Source: DATFYM01 sp035315065 (GTDB lineage Bacteria > Acidobacteriota > Terriglobia > UBA7540). From it: DNA of 57,623 nucleotides. The DNA lies in contig DATFYM010000112.1 in NCBI GenBank assembly GCA_035315065.1, positions 1 through 57,623 of the forward strand, given 5' to 3'. The position numbers and the translations under genes are program-made. The notes beneath the pieces are model-generated. The model did not search any database and was not told the origin of the DNA. It saw only the letters and a list, made by a program, of their open reading frames with translations. This document shows, in pieces, positions 32,589 through 41,359 of the stretch (position 1 is the stretch's first letter; each line of letters begins with the position of its first letter).

Positions 32589-33875
32589 TCAGGCCGCGGC
32601 CGTTGGGTGTGCCGAGCCACGGGTGGGCGGATCGGAAGCAGCGTGAGCGGGAGGTTTGCCGGGTATTGGCGACTTCTGCCGCCGGGACTCGATGATCCGG
32701 GCTCTCTGCCCCAGCCACCACCCCAGATTCCCCGCGATTCTGTTGGTGGGCAGGTTCATCGTGCCGACGAAGGTATCGGCCATGCCCACTACGATGTTGA
32801 TATCGAACATGCGGTTGAGGAGGTCGTCAAAGCTGCCGGGCGGGCCCGCCGCGGGAGCTCCTTCTTGGAAAAGCTGCTCCAACTGCCCCGTTTCCTCCTC
32901 CTCCCGGCGCGTCCACCAGTGGAGCCGCTCCCAGAGGGGCGCCATCAACATCGACAGCAGGTGCTGTGTCTCCGCGTCGCCCTCCAGGTCCAGGGCGCGC
33001 CCCAGCAGGGCCTGGAACTCCTCCTCGGTCTTGGGCAGTGGCGGGGTCGATGCCTTGCCAGGCTCCTTGGCTTGCCCTTCGGATTCTCCCTGGCCCTTGC
33101 CGCCCTCTGCTTCTCCTGCCGCCGTTGCCGCGCCTGCCGGGTCGCCTGCCGCCTCCGCCCCGGCGCCCTCGCTCCCGCCCGGCGGAACCTGGGCCTGGGT
33201 CGCCCGGGTCGCCCGCTTCGCCTCCCGTTGCTGTCGCCGCGCCTCCAACTCCGCCACCGCATCCGCCAGCGGAAGGCCGTCCACCTGCGCCGCCGGTCCA
33301 TAGCGCGTCGTCAGCATCTTCAGCAGCAGTTGGGCGATCTGGTCGTTCAACCGCCGGGCCTCGGCCACCACCCGCGACCCGTCCAGGCACTGGAGCAATT
33401 CCCGGACCAACTGGCAGGCTTCCTCGGGGCTCAGCGGATGGGAGCGGTTGATCGCCGCCGTCAGCACGCGCATAATGCGCCGGCCTTCCCGCCGCGTGGC
33501 AGCCCGCAGCTTGCGCAGGCGCTTGGCAATGAGGGCGGCTGCCTGGCCCAACTCCTCCGCACCCGAAGGTTGGTGGGAGGGTGGCGCGTCGGGCGGTTGG
33601 AGGTAGGGCGCGGCCAGCGGGGCGGGGAGAGGCGGGGGAGCCTGGGGCGCGGGAAACAGGCCCTCCAGCTTGGCGCGCAGTTCCGACTGCTGGCGGGCTT
33701 TGGCGTTGGCCTTCTCCAGGTTACCCAGGTTGGCGGCGTAGCGCTTGGGCGTCTGGCGGTAGACCTTCTCCTTGGGCGCCAGGCGGGCCTTCTCGAGATT
33801 GGCCATTAACTTGGCCTTGCGGTCGGGAGTCATCACGTACTTGCGCTTCGGTTTGGGTCCGTTCGGTTCTTCCAT
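32589..33875 (-). CDS. Uncharacterised 428-residue protein
   Basis: I do not recognise the family. The N-terminus has two related basic segments (AKLMANLEKARLAPKEKVYR and RYAANLGNLEKANAKARQQ), reminiscent of N-terminal repeats in acidobacterial hypothetical proteins. Residues about 105-215 are helical (RRIMRVLTAAINRSHPLSPE, ARRLNDQIAQLLLKML). Residues 225-280 are a Gly/Ala/Glu-rich linker. The C-terminal part (SFDDLLNRMFDINIVVGMAD, TMNLPTNRIAGNLGWWLGQR) looks folded. No signal peptide. Coding is supported by strong third-position GC and an uninterrupted frame, although the antisense strand is also open. The tail overlaps the GC-rich repeats downstream. Confidence 0.6.
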   Translation of the reverse strand: MEEPNGPKPKRKYVMTPDRKAKLMANLEKARLAPKEKVYRQTPKRYAANLGNLEKANAKARQQSELRAKLEGLFPAPQAPPPLPAPLAAPYLQPPDAPPSHQPSGAEELGQAAALIAKRLRKLRAATRREGRRIMRVLTAAINRSHPLSPEEACQLVRELLQCLDGSRVVAEARRLNDQIAQLLLKMLTTRYGPAAQVDGLPLADAVAELEARRQQREAKRATRATQAQVPPGGSEGAGAEAAGDPAGAATAAGEAEGGKGQGESEGQAKEPGKASTPPLPKTEEEFQALLGRALDLEGDAETQHLLSMLMAPLWERLHWWTRREEEETGQLEQLFQEGAPAAGPPGSFDDLLNRMFDINIVVGMADTFVGTMNLPTNRIAGNLGWWLGQRARIIESRRQKSPIPGKPPAHAASDPPTRGSAHPTAAA

Positions 33876-33885
33876 TAACGGTCAC

Positions 33886-33975
33886 CGGAAATCGGAAATC
33901 AGAAATTAGAAACTAGAAATCAGAGGCAAGACGTCTGCCTTTCTGATTTCTGCTTTCTAATTTCTGATTTCTGGT
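33886..33975. repeat. AGAAATT heptamer array pair
   Basis: Left arm 33886-33925 (CAGAAATTAGAAACTAGAAA), right arm 33937-33975 (TTCTGATTTCTGCTTTCTAA), loop only about 11 bp. It lies upstream of the start of the unrecognised protein, in a divergent gap (33876-34314) that otherwise has no gene. Confidence 0.85.
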
Positions 33976-34217
33976 TCCTCATTTTCCCTTCGTTCTGTTC
34001 CCTGTACCGTCGACGCTGGACCAGGCCGTTCGAGAGGCGCTGGTCCCGTGTGTAAGCCCGGCGGAGCCTACGCGATTGCCCCGTGCCTTCGAGCCTAGTT
34101 CAGATGGTACTCCTCTGAAAATTGCCTGTCAAGTAAATTATTTCGCGCCGTTCCGGGAAGGGCACCAAACCGTGCCTTGCCCTCCTTAGGCCCGAGTGAC
34201 GCAGAGCACATTCATCG

Positions 34218-34231
34218 GTGATGGCCATCAC
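34218..34231. promoter_or_regulatory. Perfect 14-bp palindrome before the HEAT/GT2 operon
   Basis: GTGATGGCCATCAC lies 84 bases before the HEAT-protein ATG and has the form of a dimeric-repressor operator. No regulator gene is adjacent. Confidence 0.45.
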
Positions 34232-34314
34232 TCCGACCCTCGTGGCTGGCCCCCATAATCGCAGTGTAAGATTGGTTATCTGATTCCTAAAAGGTAACGT
34301 CGGAGGCTGAGGTA

Positions 34315-35751
34315 ATGTTTCCTGCGGAAAGATTCAGTCTCGCCGTGTTTCTCCTGACCGTCATGGTTCTGCTGGCTACGGTCCTATTAGTGTTGGTAGC
34401 CGTGGGCCGCCGTCTTCAGCGGGAGAGACATTTCCGGCGCCTCGACCACCTTCGGCGCCTCGCGACACCTTTGCTGCACCTGCTGCTGGAAGGAGACTTG
34501 AGGTACGAGGAGGGTCTCGCGGCCCTGGAACGACTTTTCGGTCCGGGTGAACTCGGCGCGCTCGAGACGGTGCTCCTGGAGAGCCCGCCCGCACCCAATC
34601 AGATTCACACGCTGCGCCGGCTGTGTGAAGATTTGGGACTGGTGAAGATCTGGCAGGACCAGTTGCAGGGCAAGCGCATCCCGCCAGGCGGGGCCAGCGC
34701 GGTCGAACGCTTCAAGCCCTTGCGGTTCCTGGGCCGCGCGCGGGCGGTGAAGAACCTTGGTGTGATCGCGCATGGGCCGAGCTGGCCGTTGCTGGTGCGC
34801 GCCCTGGACGATCCGAACCCGGAAGTGCAGTGGGTGGCAATGCGGGCGCTGAGCGCGATCCGCGATCCCGCCAGTTTCCCGGCGCTGGCAGAGCGGCTGC
34901 AGCGGCAGGCGCTTGGCATCCCGCAGGGCGGGACCGCCGCCTCCTCCCCGACTCGGACCACCAGGTCCGCCATGATCGATTTCCCTTTGCGCTGCGCGGC
35001 GGACCTTGCTCCGCTTCTCAATCACGCGCACCCGGCGGTCCGCCTCGAGGCCGCCGAGGTAATCCGCAACATGATGGAACGCGCGGCAGCCGAGTCCTTA
35101 CCGCCGGCCCATTGCATTCTTGGTTCGGAAGACTTTCCGCAAGACTTGGCGGAGGTGTTTCTTACCAAGCTAGGCTTTGACCCGAATCCCGACGTGCGCG
35201 CTCGCGCCGCCTCGGTGATGGCCTACCTCGCGGGCTGGCGGGCCGAGTCGGTGCTGGCGAAGCTCTTGGGCGACGAAGCGTGGTTCGTCCGGCTGCACGC
35301 CGCGCGCGCCCTTGCCCATTCGCGCTTTCAGTTTCTGGCCGCTCGCGTCGCGCGCTTGCTGACCGACGGCCACTGGCGGGTGCGCGAAGCGGCCACACAG
35401 ACGCTGATTTCACTGGGCGAGGTGGGCGTGCGCGAACTGATAGGCCACTTTTTCGGCGACCCCGGATTGGACGAGGCGCGCAACGCGCATGGCCGGGCAT
35501 CGCGCACGCCCGACCTTTACAGCCGCGAGGAGATTGCGGAGCAGATGCAGCGGGCAGGACTGCTTTATGTACTGGCCGACCACTTTGACGAGTGGGCCAG
35601 GCGCGACGGCTCCACCGCCATATCCCAGCTCGCTCGCGCCGGGCGGGGCGCTTACCTGCTCGCCGTCCTCGACGACGCACGCCGCCGGGCTCCCCGAGCG
35701 GCGAAGGTCGACGCCGAAATAGAGCCGGCGCTAATGGCATTAGGAAGGTAG
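34315..35751 (+). CDS. Membrane-anchored HEAT-repeat protein
   Basis: A 478-residue protein with one transmembrane helix at about 9-31 (AVFLLTVMVLLATVLLVLVA) and a cytoplasmic body of HEAT repeats: RALDDPNPEVQWVAMRALSA, NHAHPAVRLEAAEVIRNM, GFDPNPDVRARAASVMAYLA, LLGDEAWFVRLHAARALA and LLTDGHWRVREAATQTLISL. HEAT solenoids bind other proteins. It is the first gene of a three-gene operon with a glycosyltransferase four bases downstream, so it may be a regulatory or scaffold subunit of that enzyme. GAGG seven bases before ATG. Confidence 0.85.
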   Translation: MFPAERFSLAVFLLTVMVLLATVLLVLVAVGRRLQRERHFRRLDHLRRLATPLLHLLLEGDLRYEEGLAALERLFGPGELGALETVLLESPPAPNQIHTLRRLCEDLGLVKIWQDQLQGKRIPPGGASAVERFKPLRFLGRARAVKNLGVIAHGPSWPLLVRALDDPNPEVQWVAMRALSAIRDPASFPALAERLQRQALGIPQGGTAASSPTRTTRSAMIDFPLRCAADLAPLLNHAHPAVRLEAAEVIRNMMERAAAESLPPAHCILGSEDFPQDLAEVFLTKLGFDPNPDVRARAASVMAYLAGWRAESVLAKLLGDEAWFVRLHAARALAHSRFQFLAARVARLLTDGHWRVREAATQTLISLGEVGVRELIGHFFGDPGLDEARNAHGRASRTPDLYSREEIAEQMQRAGLLYVLADHFDEWARRDGSTAISQLARAGRGAYLLAVLDDARRRAPRAAKVDAEIEPALMALGR

Positions 35752-35754
35752 CTC

Positions 35755-37197
35755 TTGGAACCCTGGCGCCCCTTCGTTCATCACGGCCTCGGCGTATTGA
35801 ACCTCGTCATCATCTCTTACTTTCTGGCAGGCAACGGCGTCTACAGCTTGCTGATGGGCATATCGCTGGTGAGGGTGTGGCTGCGCAGCCGCGAGCTGCC
35901 GTTTCAGGCCCTGGAGGCGCTACGTCACTCCCAAGCGGCGCCTCCGGTCACCGTTATTGTGCCGGCGTGGAACGAGAGGAACGTGATCGTGGAATCGCTG
36001 CGCGCCATTTTGAAGACGGATTATCCGCAATTGGAAGTGATGGTGGTGGACGACGGGTCCAGCGATGGCACCCTGGCGCGGCTGATCGCGGCATTCGACC
36101 TGGAAGCCATCCGATTGATCTACCGGGCGCAGCTTCGCACAGGCAAGATCGAAGGGTTCTACCGCAGCCTCCAAGTCTCCAACTTACTGGTGGTCAGCAA
36201 GGAGCACGGCGGGAAGGCCGACGCGCTGAACGCCGGCATCAACTTGTGCCGTACTCCTTACTTCTGCACGCTCGACGCCGATAGCGTGCTGGAGCCGGAC
36301 GCCTTGTTGCGGCTCATGCAGAGCGTTGTCCGCGCGCCCGACGATACGGTGGCCAGCGGCGGCATCGTCCGCATCCTGAACGGCTGCGAGGTGCGCCACG
36401 GCCGGGTGGCGACGGTCGCCCTGCCGCCGAAACCGATCGAGCGCTTCCAGGTGGTGGAGTACTTGCGCACGTTTCTCTTCGGGCGCACCGGGTGGGACCT
36501 GCTGGGAGCGACCATGATTGTTTCCGGCGCCTTCGCGGTGTTTCATCGCGGGACGGTGGCGGAGGTGGGCGGGTTCAGCAGCGACACGGTGACCGAGGAT
36601 CTGGAACTTATCGCCCGCCTCCACCGTTGGGCGCTGGAGAACAAGCGGCGCCTTCGCATGTCGTTCACCCCCGACCCCGTTTGCTGGACCGAGTGCCCTT
36701 CCTCCGCACTCATGCTGGGCCGCCAGCGGCGCCGCTGGCAGGTGGGGCTTTGCCAGACGTTGTGGAAAAACCGGGACATGATGTTCAATGGCCGTTATGG
36801 CGCCTTGGGTCTGCTCGCTTTCCCCTTTCACGTTTATGTAGAAGCACTGGGCGCCGTGGTGGAGCCTCTCGGCTACCTGCTGGTGCCGCTGGCGTTCGCG
36901 TTCAAGCTTGCTCCGCCGGTCCTGTACCTCTCGTTCCTGGCGTTGGGCCTCACCTATGCCGCGTTCCTCACTACAGGCGCGGTCGTTTTGGAAGAGCTTA
37001 CCTATCGGCGCTACCCGACGTTTCGCGACTTCGCGACGTTGCTCAAATACGCGTTACTCGAGAACGTGGGTTACCGCCAATTGATGGTGTTTTATCGCCT
37101 TCAAGGGGTGGTGCAGTTCCTCACAGGATTCCGCCGGTGGGAGCGCGTCGTACATGTGGGGGCCGTCGGAAGTGGGGATGGCCGTGAAGCAATCTAG
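35755..37197 (+). CDS. Membrane glycosyltransferase, GT2 family (PgaC/BcsA-like processive type)
   Basis: A 480-residue inner-membrane enzyme. An N-terminal membrane helix (about 10-40) is followed by the GT-A domain with VVDDGSSDGTLARLI, TLDADSVLEPDALL (DxD), TEDLELIARLH (catalytic Asp) and QRRRW at 324-328. Several C-terminal membrane helices (360-430) close the protein. The D,D,D,QxxRW set is that of processive beta-glycan synthases (PNAG, cellulose, hyaluronan). The start is TTG with GGAAGG seven bases upstream, overlapping nothing but only three bases after the HEAT stop. The following gene codes a TPR-beta-barrel protein, so synthesis and export appear linked, as in YaiP/YaiO or PgaC/PgaA systems. 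Confidence 0.9.
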   Translation: MEPWRPFVHHGLGVLNLVIISYFLAGNGVYSLLMGISLVRVWLRSRELPFQALEALRHSQAAPPVTVIVPAWNERNVIVESLRAILKTDYPQLEVMVVDDGSSDGTLARLIAAFDLEAIRLIYRAQLRTGKIEGFYRSLQVSNLLVVSKEHGGKADALNAGINLCRTPYFCTLDADSVLEPDALLRLMQSVVRAPDDTVASGGIVRILNGCEVRHGRVATVALPPKPIERFQVVEYLRTFLFGRTGWDLLGATMIVSGAFAVFHRGTVAEVGGFSSDTVTEDLELIARLHRWALENKRRLRMSFTPDPVCWTECPSSALMLGRQRRRWQVGLCQTLWKNRDMMFNGRYGALGLLAFPFHVYVEALGAVVEPLGYLLVPLAFAFKLAPPVLYLSFLALGLTYAAFLTTGAVVLEELTYRRYPTFRDFATLLKYALLENVGYRQLMVFYRLQGVVQFLTGFRRWERVVHVGAVGSGDGREAI

Positions 37198-39691
37198 ATT
37201 AGCCAACCAGGGACATCGGATTCGACGAACGTTCTTGGCGTCGATGGTGGCGCTGGGCGCTGTCGTGCCCAGCGTGCGTCCGGCGCGCGCCTCGGGCTCC
37301 CAAGAGACCACCCCAGCCGCCGGGAGCGCCGCCGCACCTTGCCAGCAGGAGATTGCCGACCATCGGCGCGCCCTCCAGTCTTTGCCCGGAGATCCGGCCC
37401 TCGAATTGCAACTCGCGCGCTCCCTCGTTCTTTGCCGGCAGGATGGAGAAGCGATCGCGCGGTACCTTCGCACGATCGTCAGCCAGCCCGGCGAGGTTAC
37501 CCCTCGCATCGAATTGGGAAGCCTTCTGGTGCGCGAGCAGCGCAGCGGAGAAGCCATTGATCTGCTGCGTGAGGCGCTCCGGTTGGAGCCGGAGAACGAC
37601 GACGCCCGGCTGGGTCTGGCCCGTGCGCTTGCCGCCACCGGCAACAACCTTGAAGCCCTGCTGCGCTACGATGAAGTCCTGGCAGCGTCGCCTGCCCACT
37701 ACGACGCGCTTCAGGGCAAAGCTTTTGTGCTCTACCATAGCGCTCGATTCGCCGAGGCACGGACCATCTTCGAGCTTTTGCAACGGGAGAGTCCGAGCGA
37801 CGCGGAGAACATGGCGGCACTGGCGGGCATCGCACGCGCTGAGACCGAGGCACGCGCCGCCGCGTTGAGACCGGCGCCCAGCGCCCCACCGGAAGAGCGG
37901 CTCACTTACTATCGGAATCGCGTGGCGGACGATTCCCGCGACCGGGCGGCGCTCCTGGAGCTCGGCCGCGCTGAAATCGAGTCGAAGGATTTTCCCGCTG
38001 CCATCAGAACCTACCGGCAGTCGCTGGCCATCGACCCGAGCGATGCCAGCGCGAAATTCCAACTGGCGCGAACGCTGGCCTGGTCTCGACAGTATGACGC
38101 CTCCATCGCGCTCTATCAGGAACTCTTGCGGAGCGCTCCTCGCGATGCGGACTTTCTTGAAGGCCTGGCAGGTGTGTCGACATGGTCCGGCCGGCTGGAG
38201 GACGCGCTGCGCGCCTACCAGCGCTTGGCGGATACCCATCCCTTGGAGGCCGTGCTGCTTGAAGTTGCGAGGCTCGACTTTCGCTTGCACTACGATCGCT
38301 CCGCGGGCGCGGCAGTGACGCGGTTGCTCTCAGAGGACCCGGAGAATCGCGACGCCCGCCGGCTCAGCGCGCAGATCGAGTTGAAGGAGGGCCACACCGA
38401 GAAAGCGCGGCAGCAGTTCGCGGCCATTCTAGAGAAGGCTCCGCACGATCCGGAGGCGCTGCTCGGTGAGGCCCAAGCTTGGTACTATCTCGGCCGCCTC
38501 GACAAGGCGTACGAGGCCGCCGGCACGCTACGGCAGGATCAGCCGCAGAACGTCGACGCGCTGCTCTTGCTGGCCCGTATCGATCGCGCCCGTGGCGATC
38601 GCAAGGCGGCCATGGCGCGGGTGAAGCAGTCCGAACAAGTCAGCCCAAGCGATCCTGAAGCCAGCGCGCTCGAGATCAGCCTGCGAGACGAATCGGCATC
38701 GACCTTGCACACGTCGGCCGCCTACGCGCACGAGAGCGGGTCGGGCGAATCCCTCACGACGTTAGCTTATGGAACCGACTTCGGATTCAAGATGCTCCGG
38801 CGGACTGACTCCACGTTCTCGTTCGCCGACGTTCCGTCGCAGAGTCCCTCGGGCGCAATCCGGGGGGCGGCGGCGCCGAGCCAGTTCCTTTACCGGCAGA
38901 CCACCAGCGTTTCCCGGCGCTTCACCGTGCGTACCGGGGTTGGCCTGGTTCGCTTTGGGCCCGGCGGCAACGTCAACATTCCCGGACAGCCGGAGGCCAT
39001 CGCCGGCGCAGGCGTGAGGCCGATCGGCTTGGCGGGCGCAAGCGCCATTCTGACACCGAAGGTCAGCGCCGATTTCAACTGGACCCGCGCCGCCATCGTC
39101 TGCACGCCTGCTTCCGTGCGGCTGGGCGTCATCGAGCAGCGGTACGACGCGGACGTGAGCTTCCGGTTGAGACGGCGCACCGAACTGCGCCTTGAATACT
39201 TCCGCGGGGTTGATGGTTCGGAAGAGTACACGCACATCAAGTTCATCAACCCTCAAACTGTGACGTCAGTCCGGGCCGATCGCCTGCCCTACTCGGGCGG
39301 AGCGATCACGTTTTCGCAAAGCCTCATACGATCCCGGCGGTTTTCCGCCGACGCCGGATACTCGGGCCTGGAAACGCAGTTCGTCAATCCCGGAGGCCAG
39401 ACCTACCTCGGATTTTTCGACCCGGCCTTCTATCAGCGCCACTTGGCCACGGCGCGCTTCTTCGGCAAACTCCAGGGGCCCCTTGGCTACGACCTCTCCG
39501 GCGGCTTCGGCGCCCAGCAGACGGGGCAGGCCGGGCGCTTCCAGCGAGCATTCAATCTCAGCCCCGTCTTCACCCTCCGCACTTCGCCTCGCCTTACCCT
39601 CGGCCTGGGCTACACTTACTACAACTTCGCCCAGACCCTGGGCGAAATTCGCGGCAACTCCCTTCGGCTGACCACCGACTGGAAACTCTGA
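37178..39691 (+). CDS. TPR-repeat outer-membrane beta-barrel protein, PgaA/BcsC/YaiO-like exporter
   Basis: A protein of about 837 residues. Residues 1-45 are a signal peptide with a long n-region. About ten TPR units occupy 60-520 (AIDLLREALRLEPENDDARL, AIRTYRQSLAIDPSDASAKF, AIALYQELLRSAPRDADFLE). The last 300 residues alternate polar and hydrophobic with aromatic ends (HTSAAYAHES, RLEYFRGVDG, LTLGLGYTYYNFAQ, LRLTTDWKL), typical of a beta-barrel pore. Together with the preceding synthase this would be the periplasmic and outer-membrane part of a polysaccharide export machine. ATG 37178 lies inside the end of the glycosyltransferase gene; ATG 37154 is possible. No deacetylase or cyclic-di-GMP protein is encoded alongside. 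Confidence 0.82.
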   Translation: MAVKQSRLANQGHRIRRTFLASMVALGAVVPSVRPARASGSQETTPAAGSAAAPCQQEIADHRRALQSLPGDPALELQLARSLVLCRQDGEAIARYLRTIVSQPGEVTPRIELGSLLVREQRSGEAIDLLREALRLEPENDDARLGLARALAATGNNLEALLRYDEVLAASPAHYDALQGKAFVLYHSARFAEARTIFELLQRESPSDAENMAALAGIARAETEARAAALRPAPSAPPEERLTYYRNRVADDSRDRAALLELGRAEIESKDFPAAIRTYRQSLAIDPSDASAKFQLARTLAWSRQYDASIALYQELLRSAPRDADFLEGLAGVSTWSGRLEDALRAYQRLADTHPLEAVLLEVARLDFRLHYDRSAGAAVTRLLSEDPENRDARRLSAQIELKEGHTEKARQQFAAILEKAPHDPEALLGEAQAWYYLGRLDKAYEAAGTLRQDQPQNVDALLLLARIDRARGDRKAAMARVKQSEQVSPSDPEASALEISLRDESASTLHTSAAYAHESGSGESLTTLAYGTDFGFKMLRRTDSTFSFADVPSQSPSGAIRGAAAPSQFLYRQTTSVSRRFTVRTGVGLVRFGPGGNVNIPGQPEAIAGAGVRPIGLAGASAILTPKVSADFNWTRAAIVCTPASVRLGVIEQRYDADVSFRLRRRTELRLEYFRGVDGSEEYTHIKFINPQTVTSVRADRLPYSGGAITFSQSLIRSRRFSADAGYSGLETQFVNPGGQTYLGFFDPAFYQRHLATARFFGKLQGPLGYDLSGGFGAQQTGQAGRFQRAFNLSPVFTLRTSPRLTLGLGYTYYNFAQTLGEIRGNSLRLTTDWKL

Positions 39692-39834
39692 ACGGCGCCA
39701 AGCTTGTGACGAAAGCAACCGTTCGGGGGGACACCGCCCCCCTTCACTCTGAGGGGGTGGCGCGTCAGCGGGGACTCGATCTATCCGCTCTGATCCGCGG
39801 CAATTCCCGCCGCCCGGGCCTGGCTGCCTGGCTT

Positions 39835-39852
39835 GCCGTATTGACATACGGC
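39835..39852 (+). promoter_or_regulatory. Operator-like dyad with TTGACA for vapBC
   Basis: GCCGTA-TTGACA-TACGGC is a perfect inverted repeat around a consensus -35 box, a logical site for antitoxin autorepression. No good -10 is seen 17 bases on. Confidence 0.5.
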
Positions 39853-39875
39853 ATCCGAGGAGGCATCATGAAGCC

Positions 39876-40085
39876 ATGGCTAAGGATCGCATGAAGAAGC
39901 TCACTATTCTCGTTCCCGAAGATCTCCTGCGAAAGGCAACGGCAGCCACCCGGGCGGGCGCGACCCCGACGGTAAGGATGGGGTTGAAGCTGCTGGCGGC
40001 GCGGCGAGCCTATGATCGACTCCTGGACTTGCAAGGAAAGGTAAAATTCAGTCTGACCTGGCAGGAGATGCGGGGGGAGGAATGA
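39876..40085 (+). CDS. VapB-like antitoxin
   Basis: A 69-residue basic protein (MKKLTILVPEDLLRKATAAT, RMGLKLLAARRAYDRLLDLQ, FSLTWQEMRGE): an RHH-type N-terminus that binds the operator and a C-terminal tail that covers the toxin. The start is uncertain. The best ribosome site (GAGGAGG, 39857-39863) serves an ATG at 39868 that opens an 8-codon leader ending at 39894. That leader overlaps the antitoxin's second possible ATG (39891) as ATGA, so coupled translation is likely. The stop overlaps the toxin start by four bases. Confidence 0.8.
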   Translation: MAKDRMKKLTILVPEDLLRKATAATRAGATPTVRMGLKLLAARRAYDRLLDLQGKVKFSLTWQEMRGEE

Positions 40086-40474
40086 TCTGCGCCGATACCA
40101 GTTCCGTCGTTGCCTTATTGAAAGGCGAGCAGGGCCGCGACGTGGAAGTGGTTCGAAACGCCCTTATTGACGGGACCCTGGTGCTTGCTCCGGCGTCCGT
40201 GGCTGAGCTGCTTAGCGATCCAGGAATCACGCCTCCCATCGAAGAGTCAGTTCTGGATATCCCTCAGTTGGAGATCACGCCGGGATACTGGGAGCGGGTC
40301 GGAAGACTGCGCGCCCGGCTGATGGGGCACCGCTTTCGCCCTAAGCTCGCTGATTCGCTGATCGCGCAAAGCTGCCTTGACCATCATGTGGGGCTGGTGA
40401 CACGGGATCGGGACTTTTCCCCCTTTCAAAAGCTGGCCGGGCTTCGGCTAGTGGCTCACGATAGGCTACAGTAG
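40082..40474 (+). CDS. vapC: VapC-type PIN-domain toxin
   Basis: A 130-residue PIN ribonuclease that cleaves tRNA or rRNA when freed from VapB. The acidic set is visible: Asp5 (ICADTSSVVALL), Glu near 45 (PASVAELLSDP), Asp near 98 (KLADSLIAQSCLDHH) and Asp near 117 (LVTRDRDFSPF). Full length and intact, overlapping the antitoxin by ATGA. It contrasts with the destroyed PIN gene at 10665. Confidence 0.88.
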   Translation: MICADTSSVVALLKGEQGRDVEVVRNALIDGTLVLAPASVAELLSDPGITPPIEESVLDIPQLEITPGYWERVGRLRARLMGHRFRPKLADSLIAQSCLDHHVGLVTRDRDFSPFQKLAGLRLVAHDRLQ

Positions 40475-40502
40475 GTTCCCAACTAACTCCACCGAAGCTG
40501 TA

Positions 40503-40730
40503 TTACCGTTTCTCACTCGCCAGCCACGCTGCATATTCCATGGACTGTTGGATGTCGGCCGGGTAAAGCTCGGGATAGTCCGCGATAATCTCTGCGGGCG
40601 TTCTGCCGTTCGATAAGAAGCGAAGAATCAGGTGGACGGGAATGCGGAGGCCGCGGATGCACGGCTTGCCGTCGCACTGGCCCGGATTGACGGTAATGCG
40701 GTCAAACGCCACGATAGCCATCTCCCGCAT
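40503..40730 (-). CDS. DUF433 (VapB45-like) antitoxin, no toxin beside it
   Basis: A 75-residue protein: DRITVNPGQCDGKPCIRGLR, IPVHLILRFLSNGRTPAEII and ADYPELYPADIQQSMEYAAW are textbook DUF433. The domain is a helix-turn-helix-like antitoxin that usually precedes a DUF5615 PIN-like toxin on the same strand; here the downstream side is occupied by the convergent vapC gene, so the toxin has been lost or never was present. Start 40730 or 40721. 28 bases from the vapC stop. Confidence 0.85.
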   Translation of the reverse strand: MREMAIVAFDRITVNPGQCDGKPCIRGLRIPVHLILRFLSNGRTPAEIIADYPELYPADIQQSMEYAAWLASEKR

Positions 40731-41359
40731 ACTAGCACGGTAAGAAGGACTAATTCCAGGGATCAGGCGCGGACCAGCCCTGCTGGCTTTGCTGCTTGGT
40801 GTCTTCCCCAGCGGCATACTTGTGCCAGTTAACAAACATGCCCGGAAGACCGAACCCGCAACCCCCTATTTCCTCGATTGGCCACTTTGGTTCGTCAGCC
40901 AAGCTGCGAATCCATTTCAAACTGCATAACCGCCTTGCTGTCCGCTTTCGGATGGCGTGCTGGGGCCAGTACCAGTACCGTGGTGTTATGGATTTTCAGT
41001 CGGCGCATGAGCCACAGTGAATCGCGCGCCCCCGAACGCGGCCCGGCGCCGTCGGTGACGGTCGTTGGAGTGGGAGACAGGTTACGGGGAGCCGCCCGGA
41101 CGCTTATGCAGCTCAAAGTGAGGCACCCACTTGTTTCTCCAGCCGGAAAAGTGAGGCTCCAATATTCATTATTAGTACTCAATCTTATTAACATACACTC
41201 TGACGTTATCTATCAGATAACAAGTGATTTGCGTCACATCGGCCAGTACCTTTGGTCACTGATTCAACATTAAAAACTTCTTATAGTTGGCTCCAGAAGG
41301 CGAGGCTCGCTAGAGAAGAGAAGGGAGCTCCCAACCTTTGGCTTCGAGGAGGCGTGGTC
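40731..41359. promoter_or_regulatory. Gene-free control region of the second PEP-CTERM gene
   Basis: No credible gene. Two direct repeats AAGTGAGGC at 41116 and 41149 (33 bp, three helical turns apart) and a perfect dyad GTTATCT-ATC-AGATAAC at 41205-41221 lie in an AT-richer stretch 140-245 bases before the start codon. They look like activator and repressor sites. Confidence 0.45.

Noticed and set aside
32337..33809. A 490-codon open frame on the + strand opposite the unrecognised protein
   Set aside because: Composition is Arg/Pro/Gly/Leu-heavy and lacks folded-looking segments; the minus-strand frame has sensible helices, although this remains the least certain strand choice in the window.
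41116..41136. A possible sigma-54 site (GAGGCACCCACTTGT) before the second PEP-CTERM gene
   Set aside because: The spacing between the GG and TTG elements is one base short and the invariant GC is missing, unlike the good site at 30985.
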